Source: Styela clava (Eukaryota > Chordata > Ascidiacea > Stolidobranchia > Styelidae). Taken from it: DNA of 64,000 nt. Within the stretch, counting starts at the first letter, position 1. Each line of letters starts with the position of its first letter. Positions 1-12,455 of this stretch are shown piece after piece. The stretch is from positions 7,741,001 through 7,805,000 of the forward strand of contig NC_135258.1 in NCBI RefSeq assembly GCF_964204865.1. Direction: 5' to 3'. The notes below the pieces were generated by a model, which worked only from the letters and a program-made list of their open reading frames with translations, did no database searches and was not told the origin of the DNA. Made by a program: the position numbers and the translations under genes.

Positions 1-2037
1 TTGCAGAATTCTATATGTTTCACATCAGCTAAGTAAGGATGAGATTCAATCTGATGAACAGCAGGTTTAATAGAGCAATCTTTCAATATTCGGTTTATCT
101 GGTATTCGTTGAAATTAGAAATCCCGATGCTTCGAACTAAACCTTCCTTTTGTAACTTCTCGACCTCCTGAACAGAGAAAAGAGAAAAATCACTGATAAA
201 TAAATCTTTATTTGATCCATCGTATAGAATACGCCACATTGACGAACACAACTCGATTCGTTCGATATTTTATCGAGAAACAAATATGGTACCGGTGTTG
301 TGCTTGAATAATTTTTATCAACAGTTAGGTAAATCCGACATTGCAACGACCAAGTAGTTATTTTTTCTTACCTACTTATCGCCAATGAGATGAGAAACTC
401 CCTTGTCAGGAACACTATAAGGCAATGTTTTTTTTAGTTTATTTATATCAGATAGAATTTATTCCAATAAAAAAGAGAGCGTATCCATTAGCTGTGGAGA
501 CTGAAGATATGGGTAAGTCACGATCTTACCCGACACCGGCTTTTTTAATTAGAAAATTTGCAATGTTTCATCAATGGTCGACAATTATTCTACGAATGGG
601 AGACAATCCTGTTTCAATTTCAAGGTCACATACTTTCCAGGTATCCGCGTAATGAACTTCATTGTCATGGAGATAAGTTCCGTTTTCGTCTTGTGGAAAT
701 GGATCTGCTGTTTTCTTTATAAAAAGAATAAATTAGAGTCAATTATGGAGGGATTTAACAGATAATTTCACGACTCCACAATTCCTCACGATTCAATATG
801 TATTTCTATCTAAAACTTACCGGCAAAGCACATGGGATGTGAATCAGGAATAAATCCAAGTATTCGGTTTGTAATTTGTTTAGGCTTTCCATAAAGCCCT
901 TTCTCACATCTTTTGGGTCATTGAATTGTGCCCACAGCTGCAAAAATGCAATATATTACGTAAATACACAGTGCAAAATTTGTATTTGTAAATTTGTGGA
1001 TGTTTATGTTTCGTTGGATGGGTGAGGGAATTTACGCGATCCAGTCGTGTCGTGCGATAGCAATTTTATTCCTGACATTAGTGCTATCCGCTTTTTGAAG
1101 ATTAGTTGCTTGTACACAAGCAAAGATAACTAAATTCAATTACAAAATAGCGTTATAGTTAAAACGATACCGACAGCAATTAGATTCAAAATTATGAAAA
1201 CAGGTTTTCTTTTGTATCGAAATCATCAACAGTAGATTTCCTCATTCACAAAACGTACGTATGTCACTAACATGAAACGCTTTGCATTAATCTGATAGAT
1301 AACTTTCAAAATGCTAAATACGACACAATTCGTCGGCTGCGATGCACTGTCGTAAAACAGTGCACCGTCCTAATAATCCAGATATCCCAAGAACAGGTTC
1401 GCGGACCCGCTGGTCCCATCAATGGACAAGTTAAAAAAAACGAAAACAAATACGAAGAAATCAGCCTAGTACCTTGCTTGTTAGAAACATCTCTTCTCTT
1501 TTTACTTTCCCCTCTTTATATAATTGTTGCAAAGTATCTCCGATCTCTTTCTCATTTCCATACATCCAAGCACTGTCTATATGCCGATATCCACATTCGA
1601 TTGCAGTGCTGATTGTAGTATCGACTTTTTCAGACGATACCTGCCAAAACAATGAACTGGCAATCCGTATATCTCATTTACGGTCGCTTATGTAAGGTAA
1701 TGAAAAAACTCGAGTAATTGGTCAATCAAATACCTGGCTTATTAATGGCATATCCGATATGGCTGGTATCAAGACGAGAGGCTCTGGTTCGCCCTATGAT
1801 TTAGCCGTTTTATCGGCTTTCGTCTCTCCGAGATGAATATGTAAATCCTATCTCGGTTAAAAATATTTAATATATTTTCTTAAAAGTAAATGAGTCTCGT
1901 TCGACCATCAAGAACTTTTTAGACACTTCATAAGTGTTTGCAAGTCTGGTATTCCAATATCTATCTATACTTACAGCCGAGAATCCCATTATCAAAGCTG
2001 GCATCTGGTGTCCCGAGTTTAATGTTAGTTCGTACAT
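1..2037 (-). CDS. Aldo-keto reductase gene A (AKR1-like), 3' end outside window
   Basis: NAD(P)H-dependent carbonyl reductase family. Exons read on the minus strand: 1 at 1975-2037, 2 at 1473-1640, 3 at 821-937, 4 at 634-714, 5 from 167 to the window edge (167 of an expected 224 bp). Exons 6-8 would lie left of base 1. Exons 2-4 match the lengths of copies B, C and D exactly (168, 117, 81 bp) and have GT/AG borders. Exon 2 holds the AKR signature around GYRHID and the Tyr of WMYGNE; it ends in TSK (catalytic Lys); exon 3 has the catalytic His in LIHIP; exon 5 has the GLVRSIGISNFNEYQ signature. Exon 1 is the odd one: it ends MPALIMGFSA where B and C end MAMGYWC, and it is 2 codons shorter unless an in-frame ATG at 2055 is used. 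Exons 2-5 show no disabling changes. Substrate unknown. The family call is very secure; exon 1 is less so. Confidence 0.88.
1737..1860 (-). repeat. Dispersed short repeat (family R1), in AKR A intron 1
   Basis: Copy of a roughly 120-140 bp repeat with a recognisable core (acgagaggc ... ttcgcc ... gattta/taag ... tcttatcggctttc ... aaatcctatc). Related copies lie near 23870-24015, 38937-39070, 39754-39895, 40275-40400 and, weakly, 33075-33160, in both orientations. Size and dispersion suggest a SINE or MITE, but I see no clear tRNA promoter boxes or terminal repeats. Confidence 0.55.
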
Positions 2038-2059
2038 GACAAACAACGAAACCAAGCTT

Positions 2060-4020
2060 TGCTGTCAAATATTATTTGTTCTTCAACTTTTCAAACTTAG
2101 TCCGGACTCTCGGTTTAATGTTTACTTTTTCTATACTACTATACACCTTCGTGACAGCTATATACTTGTACAAAGAATTATTTTTCAAAAGTTTTTTGAA
2201 GGCGTAAGTTGTGTAGAAATATAATATATATATATCAACCTAAAACACAAAAGAAATAAAAACGTATCGTAAAAATAGTTAGTCGACCTTCTCTAAAAAT
2301 TTCATCTTATTACCAGTGTCTCGATTTTACAATAAACACTGCGTATTTTCATGACAAGTAAGCACGGCTCCTCCTAATCAATACTAAAGAAACTGTAATG
2401 TTTTCGTCAATGCCAAGTACGCGCTATTATCTTTTTGGCAATGAAATTATCCACCGAAAGTAGCCATGCGAGAAAATTTGCACAAAAGCAATTTATTCCT
2501 ATTTGATTGCCAAATATAAAATTGGAATAAAGTCGCCTGGTGCCAAATTGGCATAAGAAAAGAATTAATAGCAAAACGCATCGTTCAAATGTACAATGTT
2601 ACAAACATTTTAATAGATATAATATTAAATAGAAATGAAAGTTAAGCTTTGAGAATTGGGGCTTATCTATTATTTGATAGATATGTTCGCGCGACCCTTC
2701 ATTTTTTATGTGGATTTTGTTTCAATGCAAATACCGGTTATCATGCATACTAAGATATTGCAAGAATCAATTTTGGTGATTATTGTAAATCTGCTCGAGG
2801 TGGCGAAATTCAAATACGCGGACGTTAGATTGATTACGCAAAAAAAACATTAAACAAGGCTAGCGCTTGATCACATATATGTTTTTGTTGTTAATCTGGT
2901 TTATGGCACTGATAACACCAGTGGTCTTTTGCACTATTAACATATTCGAAATGAAGAATTCTAGATATACAATTATGAAAAATAATTAGATATACAATAA
3001 AATAAATTTAATATTAGTAATCCTAAAGAATTCTGCCCTTTGAATACAACAAATTGTATAGCAGATTCAATCATATGTAAAAACTTCTGCCGATCTCATA
3101 TAACCATGCATGGATGGTGGAATAGACATTTATCATCGTTACAATTTCGGCCGAATGTCATTTTGTTTCCGTATTTCATGATTACATTATTGTCGTTCTT
3201 GAAACCATGTTTGACAACCTCCACATTTTTTTACCTATTCCAATTATTAGAAACAAACAGTACATACTGTACTTATTCAAAAAAAAAAAACCCGCACGGA
3301 CTGAATAACGGACTGTTGTAAAATGCTGTAATACTGGGCGATTGCGACACATTCATGATTATATCTCCCTTCATGATTCTGTCATAATTTGACAGCATCC
3401 GGAACTCAACAAATAAGTGTTGTCGTACTTATGCATATGGTAGTTATCATAGAAAGTTTGCAGAATGTATGTTTATAGAAGAAAAAAACGCCACTAATGC
3501 AAAAATGTGAGATTTGACCACGTTTTGAGTGATGCAGATTGCGGTCGCCACGTTCAAAGTGATTGAATTGTATTGCAACTGGATAATTACTAATTTCTAT
3601 TTAGAGCAGTGGCAGGGGTGTTTTATTAGGCGGGGCTTTCTGCAAGAGATCTCAAGTTTGTCATTAATTCCGTACTTATATTACTATTTGTTAGGCTTAG
3701 CGCAAAAACGCCACTTGTGTGATACTCCGGTTTGATTTTGAGTACCCGGTACAATACAAGGCCTAAAAATTATGGTATGTATGTATACCTGGTTTTCAAT
3801 GTTGTGACGTTGTTCTTATATTGGCGTATTGTGACGTAAATTATATTGGCGTGTTGCTTTTGGAAGCATTAATGCAGTATATTGCTACTCAATCTAAGTG
3901 ATGTCGGTCACCGCATCCTCATTTTACATGGAGCGTAATAAATTTGATTCGTTGCTAAAAAGATACCGTTTCTTATGCCCTCAATCTTTGAGCGCTTCAG
4001 CAAATACAATTTTTTTTTTA
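2060..4020. other. Intergenic, no gene seen
   Basis: AT-rich spacer between AKR A exon 1 and the 3' flank of AKR B. It contains a short (AT)n run near 2221-2237 and an A-run near 3280. The open frames here are short and have no recognisable domain or flanking splice structure. Unlike the 5' flanks of B and C, this stretch does not visibly match them. Confidence 0.5.
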
Positions 4021-4029
4021 ACGTGAATA

Positions 4030-4375
4030 TAGATCAAAACGAGAGAGCAATGATCACCTACGTAGGAACAAAAGCTAAAACGCAGTAGTAGCACGTCTTT
4101 CCCTGTACCCGTTGCCTGACCACCGGATCACTGAGATGCAAGCACGGCACGCACTTTTTAAATTTGATGACGACATCACACAAAGCTTCGAAGTGAAAAA
4201 CAAATCTCATTGATTCCAAATGTAATAGCTTTCTAGCGGCAACAGGAAACTTTAATCACTGAAAATTGGTCCAGTAGTTGAATAGAAAAGCGATTTTGCA
4301 CACAAACAACATAATACAAAACATCCATTGGTTCACTTCGTTTGCGATGACATGTAAATTCACCAGAACCATATC
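4030..4375 (-). repeat. Dispersed repeat family R2 (about 420 bp)
   Basis: Shares ordered blocks with copies at 21680-21855, 25850-26310, 26310-26540, 54000-54310 and 59840-60260: a cgagagagcaatg end, a gatgacgacatcac block, an attccaaa...gtaatagctttctagcg block, a ggtccagtagttgaa block and a ccattggttcacttcgt end. No coding potential. Probably a non-autonomous element; class undetermined. Confidence 0.6.
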
Positions 4376-4774
4376 AAAGCATTATATTTTCAAATCATGT
4401 TTGAATTATTTAAATGTATATATATTTTTTATATATATTTAAGCTGACCAAACTTGTAAAACGGAAATTGAAAATGTGGAGTCAATGGCTGCGAAAACAG
4501 TTGCATCATATAAAAATAATGCCTACTCACTGGCTCAATATTTGAAGAAAACTGATATAAGAAATGCTGAATTTAAATTTTCGTGAAATTGGCTTAAAAT
4601 ATTGCTTGTTATTGCAACTGTAAATTATTTAAATGCAGAAGAAAAAGGCTTTGTTCACGGTATATTATCAATTAGAGAATTTAGTAAATTTCCCATTGCA
4701 TTGAAAGTTATTGCATTTAAATTCATATTTATTCGTCATTAATTAAATAGACGGGAGTCGTATATGTGGCTCAT

Positions 4775-6092
4775 TTAATCTTCAGAATAATTTGATTGAT
4801 GTGCCCAATATTTGTGGCCGCCAAGAAACCTGAAACACAAAAACGCATCATATGAGCAATACGTTTACTTAATTTATATTCCTATTCATGCTTTGATAAA
4901 AATAACAGTCGGTTGAAATGAAATTGAGACTAGATCTAAATAAACTTCAGGTGTCCAAGTAAATACGTCAAGAGAGCAAATATTGAAAATATGAGTACGA
5001 GAGTCAATAACTGTACCACAGTACAGGTAGCCCTCGCGACTCACACAGACATGTGGCTGAGCACCTTAATCAAAAAATCAAAATCACCGACAGCCGTGGC
5101 TTATACAATCGCGCTTAATGGACCAAAAGCACTGTTCCCTCCCATGGTTTGAAATAAAACAGCAAAAGTTTGTTAAAATATCGGATCTCATAGAACTTGG
5201 GTGATATTGAAAAAATAATCATAAAAATCAATAGCCAACTGACGACCTATACTTCAAGCTTTAAGTGATAAAAATACGAAATCAATCGACCCATTTGTTA
5301 CGAAGCAAACTTATTTTTTTTAATAAAAAAGTCGCTTCCAACATCACTGATTTAGCAAAACAATCCAATGGTCACTTCGTGTCCAATGAACAGTGAGAGA
5401 GAAAAAAATTAGGAGCCTCAACTGTGATGATTTAACTAAAAAATATCCGTAAATGTTCCCACCATGCCATATCGAACGCCCTCCAATTTTTGTCCAAACC
5501 GTAAATCAGCTTCATTTCATCTTCGGTCAGTTTGAAGTCGTAAACCTGGATATTCAAAAAAGTGATGTTGATAATTACAATGTAAGAAAAAATCAGGAGG
5601 TTGAAAAATATATTTTACAAATCAGAACGCTTGTGTAAAGCTCACTTGAAAATTGCTTTTAATTCGTTCGGGATTCACACTTTTTGCAACAGCTCCTACT
5701 CCTCTTTGTGTTTGAAATCTTATTGCTATTTGAGCGACAGATTTTCCTCGTTTTTCTGCAATTGATTTTAACACGGGATCCTCAAGAACAACCGGGTCTT
5801 TGTCGGCAGCCCTGAAATAAAAATATAGGTTTATTTTGATTAAAGTACTAGAGTGTTTTATCAATAATAATCAACGAGATAGCGATCAGAGACCGCCGAC
5901 TTATTGATCTAGCGGCGTGTACTCTGACTCAATAGCGACACCGCGTGCACATCAGTAATTAAACAATACCTCGCTATTTATATGACATAATTCATCCAAA
6001 ATCAATAGGCTTCTGGTCCGAGATATGATAAATGCACATGCAAAATTTGGAGCAGATTCAACCTCGCTTTCGTGAGATATTGCGTGTATCTA

Positions 6093-6131
<39 letters not shown>

Positions 6132-9100
6132 TAATTCCTATGTCTCAAACAACATTAGCCGTAATATCATTTGAGCAAGTCTGAAACCGTACACCCCTTC
6201 GTCCACATGTAAACACTAACTCTTCGACTTTGTGTACTCAACTATGGTTACAAAACGAACACTTCTTACCTAAGTCGTGTATCAAGTGATTAGCGATTTA
6301 GTTAGTATTGACTATTTGCTTTAATTGTATTGTACGCCAGTAGTATTGTACTGAAATATATCACCAAAATCTTGTTTTGGAACCAAGCACTGCGTATGCC
6401 ACGACAGCAATTCCATTCCTTTTACAGAATTCTATATGTTTCACATCAGCTAAGTACGGATGGGATTCAATTTGATGAACAGCAGGTTTAATCGAGCAAT
6501 CTTTCAATATTCGGTTTATCTGGTATTCGTTGAAATTAGAAATCCCGATGCTTCGAACTAAACCTTCCTTTTGTAACTTCTCGACCTCCTGGAAAAAAAA
6601 GGCGATATTACTCATAAATAAATCTTTATTTTATCCATCGTATCGCACGATACGAAAAGCGCTAAAATACCAGGCTTGTCCATGGGACATATATTTCTGT
6701 CTCATTCCCATCCCATCCCATAACTACATGTACGAAGAGACATGCAAAACAACAAAACTCATGGAATTTGCTAAATTCATATTCATAACTATTATACACG
6801 TGTCCATCAGCCCCTTCACTAACTATATTGTTGATGCTGAATATATTTTGCTCTTTATAACTAGCAAGAGAGTTATGCTCAGATATATGGGCACGAAATC
6901 CATAACGAAATGTTTCACCATCATTACCTCGAAAATCATACGGTTTTCGTGTCCCACGTGACCCATGGGAAATACAAATGTGTGCTGTGGCTGTGCTGTC
7001 CCATCCCATCCCATAGGACGTTTCCCATGGGAATCCCATTCCCATGGACAAGCCTGAAAATACGCCACATTGACGAACACAAATCGATTCGTTCGAAATT
7101 TTATCAAAAAACCAATAAGGCGCATTGTACCGACCGGTGTTGTGCTTGAATAACTATCATCAACATCAGCTGTAGAGACTGAAGATATTGGTAAGTCAGT
7201 ATTTTACTCGACACCGAATTATGTTTATTATAAAAGTTACGATGTTTCATTACCGGTCGACAATTATTCAACGAATGGCAGTCGAAATTTTAAGATCACA
7301 TACCTTCCAGGTATCCGCGTAATGAACTTCATTATCGTGAAGGTAAGTTCCGTTCTCGTCTTGTGGAAATGGATCAGCTGCTTTCTTTATAAAAGGAAAC
7401 AATTGGGGTGCATTATTGGGAGATTTTAACAAATAATTCAGCTCCAGGTTTCCGAGCCAATGTGTACGATAATTCCAAAATGACTACAAGCTTGTATTCC
7501 GAATTTAAATCGAGTAATTGCAGAATCGTAGATTAAAAATTTCGCAAATTACATACAAAATATGATGCAAACAAAATAATGCATCATCGACATTATTATA
7601 CTTATGCAACTCGCGTAGTCAGTGGCTTATCTACGTAAAATGGGGCCCATGGTAAAGTTTGAAAATGCGCCGCTTAATCGTTTAGTGACTATATTTAACG
7701 ACTGTTGTAAATTAAATTAAGATACTTCTACGTTATTATTTAAGAAAAAAAAAGAGTTCAAATTATTTCCGTTTTGAAATTGTTTTGTAGAAACAATTCA
7801 CGATTGAAACTTTTGGCGCTCCAAAAGTATCTCTACCAAGAAGGAGGTAACTAATTTCGTTCGCCTATTTTACATCAAGTTGTGAAAAGGGATTGAAATC
7901 CATGGGTAGGGGGTATATTCACTTGGCTAACACAGACAGTCCCCAAACTCGTAATAGAACTAAAATAAGGGAATAAAATTATGGCCTAACCCTAACCTGG
8001 TACACATACTATGGGATTACCAAACTTTATACCAATTGGCCATGTCTGCCATACCCTAGATACGCCACTGTACAAACTGCGAATCTGGTGACAATACCGC
8101 CTTTGCGTCCATATATTTGTGAGTTATTTTTCTATCATTCAATATATATTTCTATCTAGAACTTACCGGCAAAGCACATGGGAGGTGAATCAAATATAAA
8201 TCCAAGTAGTCGGTTTGCAATTTGTTCAAACTTTCCATAAAGCCCTTTCTCACATCTTTTGGGTTGTTGAATTGTGCCCACAGCTGTTTAAATGGTTAAA
8301 AGATGAATTATATTAATACCTCGCAACACGCAAATTTTGATCTTTATTTTTAGGCAATAAAGACGATTCAGTTGAGATTTGAGCCGCTGTTGCATTCAAA
8401 ATTTTAACAGCCCGTTCTCTTTTTATCAAACTCATCAACAACATGTTCTCACATTTCAGAAAAATTCGAATACCATGCTGGGCGCTAACTGTCACTAGAT
8501 TCCAAGAACAGGATCGCACAGTTATACGGGAGCAAGCTGGATTTGCCTTGTTCTTATCTTCGGCACTTTAGAATTGTGTGTACCAATATGGAAGTAACTA
8601 ATTGTGTTCGCCTACTTTACATCAAGTTGTGTAAAGGGACTGAAACCTAAGAGCAGGGGTATATTTACTTTACTAACACAGACAGTCCCCGAACTCGTAA
8701 TAGAACAAAAATAAGGAAAATCGGGATGAAATTATCGCCTAACCCTAACCTTGTACACACACTACGATAGTAACCTTATTTTTTGGATATCGACGATACA
8801 AATTCTTAAAACCAAATAATAAAAAACGAATTCATTAATCAAAAATTAATTTGAATACTTTGGTTGTTATAAATATCTCTTCTCTTTTCACTTTTCTCTT
8901 TTTATATAATTCTTGCAAAGTATCTCCGATCTCTTTCTCATTCCCATACATCCAAGCACTGTCTATATGCCGGTATCCACATTCGATTGCTGTGCGTGTA
9001 GAAGTTCGGGCATCATCTGGCGACACCTGTCACGAGATGTAAAATTCTTATATTATAGGTATATATAAAATGATTTCGACTTTTATTTTCATGAATACCA

Positions 9101-10569
9101 AAGCATCGACTTCCTTTTTATTACCGTAACAATTACAAATCAGCGAACGGTAAACAATTGAAGCGTTTCTAAGCGTGGTTTTAAACATTAGTTTGTTTTT
9201 CTAGCTTTGTCGACTATTTGTCACTTTTCTACTCGTGTTTCCGACGTTGAGTTTTAAATCAAATGACTTAACGGTTTATTTCAGAAACAGTTTAATTTAG
9301 TGTGGAGTGAGTAGCAGGGTTGCCATATTGGCTTTTTTAACGCCAAATTTGCCATTTTGCGCTTTTTTCAAACGCGTTTGGCGTCAGAATTTCCGTTTGG
9401 CTTTTTGGCGTTTTTTTTGGCTTTTTCAAGTCTATTCTAGTGTCTATTATTAAAATCATATGAAATACAATATTTAGTGTGTAACAACTGAACAATAGCC
9501 TATTATCTGTACTTAGCTACTTAATTTCACTTCATTTTCATTATGCCTGATATGGTTTATGTGAGCTTTCAGCTTTAGTTTAATTCTGCAATTGCAAATG
9601 CAGTAACGATGTGATTAACTACGCTAAAATTACTGAATTAGATATCAATGGTTCACCTGTGAGCGGCAGGGGGTTAGATAATTTTTTAATAAAATTGATG
9701 GTTTATAAATTTTAAAAGTGAAAAAATTTTCAATAGTAAAGTACGATATAGGGAGAATTTTTTAAGGTGTAGCACAAGTTTAAGTAGAAACATATTGTAG
9801 GTATATTACATACTGACAGACTGAAGCGGCACCCGGTATTGTATATATTGAATGGTAAAATAATGCTGCCCGCTTGATATTTATTTTCCGTTCTACAGTT
9901 CTATAGGAACTTTACTTTCTATTTGCGTGCCTCACTGAATGAACTGATGGCTCTACATCATCATCAGTACGTTGCCAAGGGCTTAAAATCTGACAAATCA
10001 TGGGGTTTTTGTATTTAGTAATATTGTTGGCTTTTTATGTCTTAATTTGACTTTTTTTGATCGCTGGGGTCTGGCAACCCTGGTGAGTAGAGTTTTGGTC
10101 AGAACTGGGTACTCTCGTAGTGTGTGTTTGAACATAACCAGTTAAGGGGTTGGACAATAAATTGATTCCAATTTTCCTTATTTTAGTTCTATTACGAGTT
10201 CGGGCGCTGTCTGTGTTAGCCAAGCGAATATACCCCCTGCATTTAGACTTTTATAACGCAACTGGATTGGAATTACTCGCACAAACCAGATTAAACTAAA
10301 TTAAAAAATCGTTTCGCGGGTCGCACAATTTTTCCTTGTGGGTCGCATTTATCCCGCAGTACGCACACCCCTGCTTTATAAGAAAATAAAAGATTCTGGC
10401 ACATTCCTTCAGCTTTATTAGGTGGTGTGGCGATGTCCCTCCGCAAGAATTAGGAGATTTCATAAATAAAAGAAATAAATATGTCAAACCTTGTACTTAC
10501 ACACCAATATCCCATCGCCATGGTTGGCATCTTGTATCCCGTATTCAATGTTATAAAGTCCTCTCCCAT
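4775..10569 (-). CDS. Aldo-keto reductase gene B (AKR1-like), complete, 320 aa
   Basis: Eight exons on the minus strand: 1 10501-10569 (start MGEDFITLNTGYKMP), 2 8859-9026, 3 8167-8283, 4 7304-7384, 5 6365-6588, 6 5646-5811, 7 5463-5545, 8 4775-4829 (stop TAA). Lengths 69/168/117/81/224/166/83/55 sum to 963 bp, in frame throughout; all introns are GT-AG. The predicted catalytic tetrad is D45, Y50, K79, H112, with the same spacing as the family's D50/Y55/K84/H117. The NADP-binding region is AKSVNPERIKSN in exon 6. Length is normal for AKR1 enzymes (about 316-325 aa). Likely a cytosolic NADPH-dependent reductase of aldehydes or ketones; substrate not inferable. Introns 1 and 4 carry transposon insertions absent from copy C. 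The flanks match copy C, so this is one unit of a tandem segmental duplication. Confidence 0.93.
6093..6131. repeat. (ACAG)n microsatellite
   Basis: About ten perfect tetranucleotide units in intron 5 of AKR B. Copy C lacks it at the matching place, so it arose or expanded after the duplication. Confidence 0.95.
6671..7056. mobile_element. 386-bp non-autonomous DNA transposon (hAT-like MITE)
   Basis: Terminal inverted repeats of 17 bp are perfect (caggcttgtccatggga at each end, read inward). They are flanked by a 7-bp direct repeat aaaatac (6664-6670 and 7057-7063). Subterminal blocks of tcccatcccatccca occur near both ends. The same intron 4 in copies A and C runs through this point with no insert, which gives the empty site directly. 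Frames up to 143 codons cross the element but are by-products of its repeats. The CAGG start and near-8-bp duplication suggest hAT; the class call is inference. Confidence 0.88.
7845..8060. repeat. Dispersed repeat family R3b copy
   Basis: Shares ordered blocks with 8575-8775, 10095-10270 (inverted) and 48724-48920 (inverted): gtaactaatt, tacatcaagttgtg, acacagacagtcccc, ctcgtaatagaac and cctaaccctaacctggtacac. Lies in intron 3 of AKR B. Confidence 0.6.
8575..8775. repeat. Dispersed repeat family R3b copy
   Basis: Second copy of the R3b sequence, in intron 2 of AKR B and in the same orientation as 7845-8060. It starts with gtgtgtaccaatatgg and ends near acacacactacg. Copy C of the gene lacks it. 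Confidence 0.6.
9315..10082. mobile_element. 768-bp non-autonomous hAT-like transposon
   Basis: Ends are inverted copies of cagggttgcca (11 bp). The element is bounded by a perfect 8-bp target duplication gtgagtag (9307-9314 and 10083-10090). An 8-bp duplication and CAG...CTG ends are hallmarks of the hAT superfamily. The interior is AT-rich with no transposase frame, so it needs an enzyme in trans. It sits in intron 1 of AKR B and is missing from the same intron of copy C. Confidence 0.92.
10095..10270 (-). repeat. Dispersed repeat family R3b copy, inverted
   Basis: Contains attttccttattttagttctattacgag and the gcgctgtctgtgttagccaag block, the reverse complement of the 7845 and 8575 copies. 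It immediately follows the 768-bp transposon, which inserted next to or inside it. Confidence 0.55.
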
Positions 10570-12060
10570 TTTTTTCTAACGGCGTATAACAGCAAATTTA
10601 CAAATGAGGTATATATTTGGCTGTAAACGACAATAAACGACCATGCTCATGTATGTCATATTGAACTAACATAAAAGACTCACATTGTGGGTACACAACA
10701 CTCAACTCAGAGATATCTATGTATCTTCGCGCTTCCACCAACTGAGACCTTTTGCACAGGGTGATTTGAAATTATTTATTTATAAGCGCTGAATAAAAAG
10801 GAACATATATTTTTATACATAAGTTAGATCGAAGTCAAACAGCAATTCATGATTGGTCGGTACCTCTTATTCACTCAGTTAGCGATGCATTTATATTTTT
10901 ATTCCTTAGCTTAGAATAATCCTTCATACTACCTATCTAGCTTCGCTACTGTTGGTATTACAACTCTGATATCGAAGTTTCAATGCAGAACTGCATGTCG
11001 ATCTCGTATTCGGCTATCTTGGATTTTATAGTCAATGTGTTGTCTTTTTACATACTCGAAAGTATATACAAAATGCACGCTGGTCCATGATGGTACTATA
11101 GATTACAAGCGAACAGCCTGAAATGTGCTGACGCATAACATTCACAATTGAGGTTAATTACACATTGCTTTGTAGACCACAAATGGTGATGGAAATATGT
11201 AGGTCTTTCTTGAACTCAAACTACCTTGAACTACACATTCTTGCGCGCTTTCTCAGATCATTTCATAACTAGACAGGCAAGACTGAATTTATGTACTTTA
11301 TGCGCTTATACTGAAGCGTTACATTGTGAGAGCTAATATGTTGACTCTTGGTGTCTGACCGCAAAAGCACAGACACTCAAAACCAACATGTTGTTACGCT
11401 ACAATCAAATAGCCGGTTATTTACTATTATTTGACTGTAAATCGGTTGAGATCATTTAGGAATATATTGTCAATGAAGGAATTCTCTTCTCGGTGTACAC
11501 GCGAGCAAAAGCTTTTTTTTCGATTCAATAAAAATAAAATTCAATGTGAGCATATCAATTGAGATTACAAATGTATAATATATGAACTCAACATAACTTC
11601 ACTTTTTTTTTAACTAGGACATAATATTCCACTTTTTATTATGTAAAGCTATATACCTTTATGCATATATACCTTTTTTCGCTTTCTCTTACACTTTGGA
11701 TAAAGTTATTAATCTCCGCCACAACAGATCTGTTCATTTCGCATCATAAACTGCTTTGATCAATATGACTGAATAACACAATTCACAATTTCAAACTGTA
11801 CGTTACCGCAATTTATGAAGCTATCTAGTTAGATAAAGCGAAATCTGATCTGTAAAATGACTGTTCATTATTTCTAAATAGTCATTTCGTTTCCAAGCAG
11901 TCAAAATCATTTTTTTTGTGTTCTGTTAATATTTATTTTCAATATACTATTATACATTAATACACATGCATCATAATAAAGTCATCAAAATAACACACCA
12001 CGATGCCACGTAGATGAAGCTATAAGCAAAAACTGCAATCTTGTGTTCTTACAATTATGT
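10570..12060. repeat. AKR B 5' flank, duplicated upstream of AKR C
   Basis: Matches 17604-18450 in the same order: the ggctgtaaacgacaataaacgacc block just upstream of the ATG, a catgatggtactatagattacaag block and the gatgccacg...gatgaagctat block. A stretch of about 600 bp (roughly 11390-11990) is missing from the C copy. It presumably carries the AKR promoter; I cannot point to a convincing TATA box. No gene seen. Confidence 0.75.
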
Positions 12061-12455
12061 GAAAAAATTAAGCAAAAATATCACAAGATTCACATCATTA
12101 TTCTCAATTCCATGATTAAATTAATAATACCTTAGTTTTTTATATAATTATTTCGGTCAAAAGAAGGAGTTAACAGCTGCGTAAAACTAATAATTGCATC
12201 ATGTAAAAATGATGCCTACTAACTGGCTCAATATTTAAAGAAAATCGATATAAAAACATGTAATTCAAATATTGGTGAAATTGGAGTAAAATATTGTTTG
12301 TTGCAACTGTATATTATTCAAATGCGAAAGCAAAAGGCTTAGTTCGCATTATATTATCAATTAGACAATTTAGTAATTTCCCATTACATCGAAAGTGATT
12401 GCAATTAACTATTCATCATTAATTAAATAGACGGGAATCGTAAAAATAGTTCATT

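Noticed and set aside
6093-6131. Regular repeats considered as a CRISPR-like array
   Set aside because: A perfect tetranucleotide microsatellite with no spacers, in a eukaryotic intron.
6530-7149. Overlapping open frames of 80-143 codons on both strands
   Set aside because: They lie across the 386-bp MITE and the end of AKR B exon 5; the repeated MGMG/HPIP residues reflect tcccatccca repeats.
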